The notes below the pieces were generated by a model. It saw only the letters and a program-made list of their open reading frames with translations, was not told the origin of the DNA and did no database searches. The translations under genes were made by a program, and so were the position numbers. Of a DNA stretch of 64,000 bases, positions 58,690 to 64,000 are shown one piece after another. The stretch covers positions 42,190,598 to 42,254,597 of the forward strand of contig CM064523.1 in NCBI GenBank assembly GCA_032716605.1, in the 5' to 3' direction. The stretch comes from Paralithodes platypus. Its lineage: Eukaryota > Arthropoda > Malacostraca > Decapoda > Lithodidae. The stretch's first letter is position 1. Each line of letters starts with the position of its first letter.

Positions 58690-59535
58690 ACAATGAGAAG
58701 AAATACGTTTGAAAACATCTTGCATTACTAAAACTATCAGCGAGCGACGTCACGCAGCCATCCTCAGGAGATGGTTACCAACAGACCCTAAAAATTAGTG
58801 TAACTCTGTATTCATTGCTAAAATGGATCACTAAAATGATTTACATTGCTAAACGCGTGGAAGTAAGCTATCTAAGAAACAACTAAAAACGTACATATTA
58901 ATAATTCTGCACAACCAGGCACATGCTTATTATTGAAAAGAACAACTTCCAAATGATAATCGCTTTGCTTCTTGGTGACAAATAAAAACAAAACATAAGC
59001 GCATTAAAATTCAAAGTTACTTTCTTATTATCTGTTTTTTTATATTTGTCCCTCAAAATGAATTTTACTTGATTCTAAACTGCAAGGACTAGTTAACAAA
59101 CTATACATATTGAAATTATAATCTACCGCTAGACAGCTTCCATGTATTTATGCTATTAATCAAATATATGATGCCAATATTACCAAAAATCACAACCACA
59201 TAAAAGAATTGCGAAGTTAATTTCTTATATTTAATTTGTTAGAACATATTTGATGATAAGAGCTATGTCAAATAGCAATAAACAATACTACACACAACCA
59301 CACAATAAACATAAATCATCACACAATTATTAGGCAATATGTATATATTTTTCTTTATGAATCATAAGAAAGTAATTTGCCACAAGGCAAGGCCAATTTT
59401 CTTTGGCTGCCACAAAACAGAAAAGAACACAAAATATAATGGTGCTTTCTAATGAAGTGATGGATCTAGTTAGGGTGGTAGTGGTTATTTTGTGGTCAAT
59501 TTTCTTGTTATTAACTTGTTTATTGTATAGTTTCA
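58690..59535. other. AT-rich DNA, no recognisable feature
   Basis: No motif-bearing ORF. The 68-codon minus ORF at 59330-59536 is unconvincing. Confidence 0.5.
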
Positions 59536-59983
59536 TCGCTAGAACCCCATCAAACTTTTAAAAACACCCCCAAGATCCCCCTTCAAGATCACTTTTTGCA
59601 TTTTTTGGTGGAAAAACAGTTCCACCTAGAATTACAGGCTCGCTATCGCTCACTAAGAACAAAATCGACACCTTTTGGTCGATTTTGTTAATTTATATAT
59701 ATTTTTTTTAGTTTCCTCCCCATACCTACATCAAACATAAACAAAAAAACATAATCCCCCTTCAAGATATATATGTACATTTTTCGGTAGAAACATGTCG
59801 CAGCCGACGGCCGCTTCCTCCTAAATTACAGGCTTGCTTTTGCTCGCCAGAAAAAAAAAACGACACATAAATGACACGAAAAGTGGGCAAAAGGTTTTTA
59901 AATCGCCAAAGTAATGAGCCGAGGGTCTTAAAATCTTTAAGCTAATGGCCTATACATGAGGGAGAAAAAACAACTACCTCCCC
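59536..59983 (+). repeat. Two decayed copies of the TTAA-type MITE
   Basis: A partial copy at 59540-59670 (ccccatcaaacttttaaaaa, then cccccttcaagatcac, ggctcgctatcgctcac) is followed by a second at about 59692-59983 (ttcaagatatatatgtacat, tttttcggtagaaacatgtc, gccgacggccgcttcctcc, tacctcccc end). The second ends at the TTAA at 59984-59987 that also starts the next copy. Confidence 0.6.
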
Positions 59984-59987
59984 TTAA

Positions 59988-60315
59988 GGGGAGGTTTTTA
60001 GTTTGTTTCCTAGACCTCCATCAAGTTTAAAATTACACCCCTTTGACCCCCTTTCAAGATAAATTTGTACATTTTTCGGTAGAAAAATTTCACGGCCGAA
60101 GGCCGGTTCCTCTCAAACTACAGGCTCGCTATCGCTCGCCAGGAAAAAGAAGACACCTAAATGGCACAAATGGTCTTAAAATTGACAGAAATGGGGCGAA
60201 AGTTCTTAAAATCGCCAAAATAATGGGGCAAACGTCTTAAAATCTCAAAAGCAATGGGGCTAAACATGAGGGAGAAAGGGGCCAAGAAAATAATCCCTCA
60301 AGTGGATATCTCCCC
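59988..60315 (+). mobile_element. TTAA-type MITE, best-preserved copy (328 bp)
   Basis: TTAA on both sides (59984-59987, 60316-60319), with ends ggggaggt and (reversed) ggggagat. It contains acatttttcggtagaaaaat (a hairpin around ggta), cacggccgaaggccggttcc (a hairpin with loop gaa) and ggctcgctatcgctcgccag. A TTAA target is typical of piggyBac-type elements, but the GGGGAG ends are not classic, so the superfamily is uncertain. There is no coding capacity. Confidence 0.75.
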
Positions 60316-60470
60316 TTAAGGAGTAGCTGTATCAGACTGGCGCCAGGGACCAGCCCCAACCCGTCTTTGGTGTTTGTGATTTACCTTTCACACATCAATC
60401 TGGTTCATCTCTCTCTGTCTGTTGCCTACCTGGTCTACCTGCCACTATCTCTTACCTGATCTGTTTGGTT

Positions 60471-60839
60471 AATTAAGGGAGGTAGGTTTTTTATTTGTGT
60501 ACAGTATACACAGTATATAAAAATGTTGGTTTTCGTAACATTCAATATCATACTTCCAAATTATATTGCTTTACTTATCACTCAACCATTAAGGGGGGAT
60601 GAGTGTATTCATTTGATCATTTATGTATGTTTATATTTGTTGTTTTAGTTTCCTCTCTAAAGCTTTATTAAGCTTGACACCCCAGACCCTCCTTCAAGAT
60701 ATATTTGTAAATTTGTCGATATAAAAATGTCCCTGTTGCGAAAAGCCTTAAAATAGCCAAACAAATGAGCCCGAACTTCGTAAAATCTGAAAACTAATGG
60801 GGCTAAACATGAGGTAGAAGGGGGATCAGAAAACACCCC
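60471..60839 (+). repeat. TTAA-type MITE remnants
   Basis: A truncated start at 60471 (ttaattaagggaggtaggtt) and a shortened copy at 60593-60839. The latter has TTAA at 60589-60592, lacks the ggctcgctatcg block, and ends aaaacacccc without TTAA. Confidence 0.5.
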
Positions 60840-61005
60840 ATAAGTCGGCCGCAGCCTCACCCTCCTAGCCAACTCCATTAGTGATTATGTCTCTGGAAGG
60901 TATCGGATATTGTAAATGGTTGGATAATGTTCCCTGTGATCGGCAGATAAAATGAGGCATTCCGCTAACTGCTGATAATGGGGGTTGTAGGATGGAATGC
61001 ATGTA

Positions 61006-61040
61006 CAGTCACTTACAAAAATTCATGGACCCCCACGTGA
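61006..61040 (+). repeat. Tc1/mariner-like terminal sequence
   Basis: TA followed by cagtcacttacaaaaattca and a ggaccccc block resembles Tc1-type TIRs. No matching opposite end was found, so it is an isolated end or chance. Confidence 0.35.
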
Positions 61041-61227
61041 ACGCGTCAACTAAATTGAATTGTTTTTTGCTTGGTACCCCTTGAGACTGGATGCCAGCAA
61101 GAGGAAGGGGAGGGAGAGGGGGGTGTTAGAGAGGGCAGAGTAGGGGGGTGTAGAAGCAGGGTAGTTCGGTAGTTACCTTACCCCCACTTTCTTCTCCTAA
61201 ACTAAAATTCCACACCTCTCTCTCCGC

Positions 61228-63114
<1,887 letters not shown>

Positions 63115-63139
63115 ATATAATATATATATATATATATAT
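63115..63139. repeat. (TA)n tract
   Basis: TA dinucleotide tract immediately left of the putative LTR. Confidence 0.8.
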
Positions 63140-63892
63140 TGTAAGGGAGCAGCGTGGTAGCAGAGACGGAGGGAGGAGAGAGACAGGCGACCCACCTTAA
63201 TCTACACCGATAGCGGCTGGTGTCCAGTGTCGCAAGCACCACCCGTGGGAGTCTATGCACGTGGTGTGTAGGCCTGGGACCCCTTCACCCACCTACACAC
63301 GTGGGGCATGTAGGCGTGGGAAGATCTACATTTCCCACGACAGGAGGCCTTTATCTGACATTCCGTGTGACTCTGCCATATAGACTAGTGTGACACCAGG
63401 TTCTTGCCGAAAATAGAGCTTGGGAAGAGATGTGTATAGGGAGGGAAGAGTTGAGAGTTAGTAGCTGTTGGAGAGCCCAACGAGGCAGAGGTGGGAGAAG
63501 TGCTCCTGTTCACGCTGGTCTGGGTACACCCCTGGACATGCGTGACATGTTGTCTGCTGGTTTGTGCATTACGACAAGTAGGTAGTGCACTGTTTTGTCC
63601 TTTGAAGGGGAGATGAGACAGCATTGGTGTATTATTGTGTATGTGTAACGAGCCCTAGTGTTGTGAGGAGCTCTGAGTTTCATATGGTGTTGTGTGTATC
63701 AACCTGTTCGTTTTCCCTAGTTAATAGTAATTATAATTAATACGAAAATTAGAAGTGTTTAATATCATCCTTCTTCATTAATTTGTGATTATCTGAGACA
63801 TTAACCCTTTTGGCATTCTGAAACGCAACAGCATGCTAGTTGCCCTTGCTTGAATTTTAATCTCTTGGGTTCAGCAATGTAGGATCGTAACA
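63140..63892 (+). repeat. Putative 5' LTR of an LTR retrotransposon entering the window end
   Basis: The right boundary is supported by cgtaaca at 63886-63892 followed six bases later by tggcgaccttgc (63899), closely resembling the tggcgacctta primer-binding site of the Gypsy-type element at 37.5 kb. The left boundary tgtaaggg at 63140 abuts a (TA)n tract. An alternative start is tgtaacgagccc near 63645. The internal region lies beyond the window, so neither the element nor the exact LTR length can be confirmed. Confidence 0.4.
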
Positions 63893-63898
63893 AGAATT

Positions 63899-63912
63899 TG
63901 GCGACCTTGCTT
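63899..63912 (+). promoter_or_regulatory. Putative retrotransposon primer-binding site
   Basis: tggcgaccttgctt starts with the TGG expected from pairing to a tRNA CCA end and shares tggcgacctt with the Gypsy-type element's site. Confidence 0.45.
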
Positions 63913-64000
63913 AGGATTTAGCGAACTTGTACCCACACTAGGGACTTGTCTTTTGTTCACCGGGAATCGAACTTAATCATTTTTAAATCTTTGTACTTTT

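Overview
This is eukaryotic repeat DNA with no convincing host gene. The long (TA)n and (CT)n microsatellites, together with CR1-, RTE- and Jockey-like LINEs, BEL/Pao and Gypsy LTR elements, a tRNA-derived SINE and many MITE-like elements, suggest an arthropod. My best guess is a decapod crustacean, based on remembered resemblance of these element families and not on a search.

0-9.3 kb: a decayed CR1-like LINE (151-1503), a 579-bp foldback element with 225-bp arms and an 8-bp target duplication (2266-2844), a probable solo LTR (3529-3872), a degenerate GC-CTGCC tandem region (about 5.47-6.33 kb), and a tRNA-headed SINE between two copies of a ~220-bp repeat (8.24-9.35 kb).

9.35-45.6 kb: one nested locus. 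A single RTE-type LINE (+ strand, about 3.1 kb in total) is split into four pieces: 9346-10088, 30566-30807, 40995-41165 and 43604-45575. The first interruption is a BEL/Pao element on the minus strand with TSD gacgt. Its 3' half, together with a piece of the host RTE, is repeated in tandem four times with a period of about 4.46 kb. The rightmost copy still has the gag/protease region and 5' LTR. The second interruption is a Gypsy-type element (30808-40994, minus strand) with 1.79-kb LTRs and TSD ggat. It carries a TTAA-flanked insert and a CR1-like LINE in its 5' LTR. The third is a 5'-truncated CR1-like LINE on the minus strand (41668-43603) with an unbroken ~1.7-kb reading frame. All BEL/Pao, Gypsy and RTE coding regions are broken.

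45.6-52.7 kb: an RTE endonuclease scrap, a 3-kb Jockey-like LINE with several frameshifts (46.1-49.16 kb), other LINE 3' ends, and a ~330-bp inverted repeat enclosing a CR1-like C-terminal fragment.

52.7-64 kb: mostly unidentified AT-rich DNA, a 211-bp TA-flanked MITE (54589-54799), a cluster of TTAA-flanked MITEs that share a hairpin module, a second SINE copy (58.18-58.67 kb), very long microsatellites, and a probable 5' LTR plus primer-binding site running off the window end.

The most notable observation is the stepwise history of the 9.3-45.6 kb locus. RTE inserted first, then the LTR elements inserted into it, then a chimeric RTE/BEL segment expanded in tandem. Three of the four array units share lesions that the fourth lacks.
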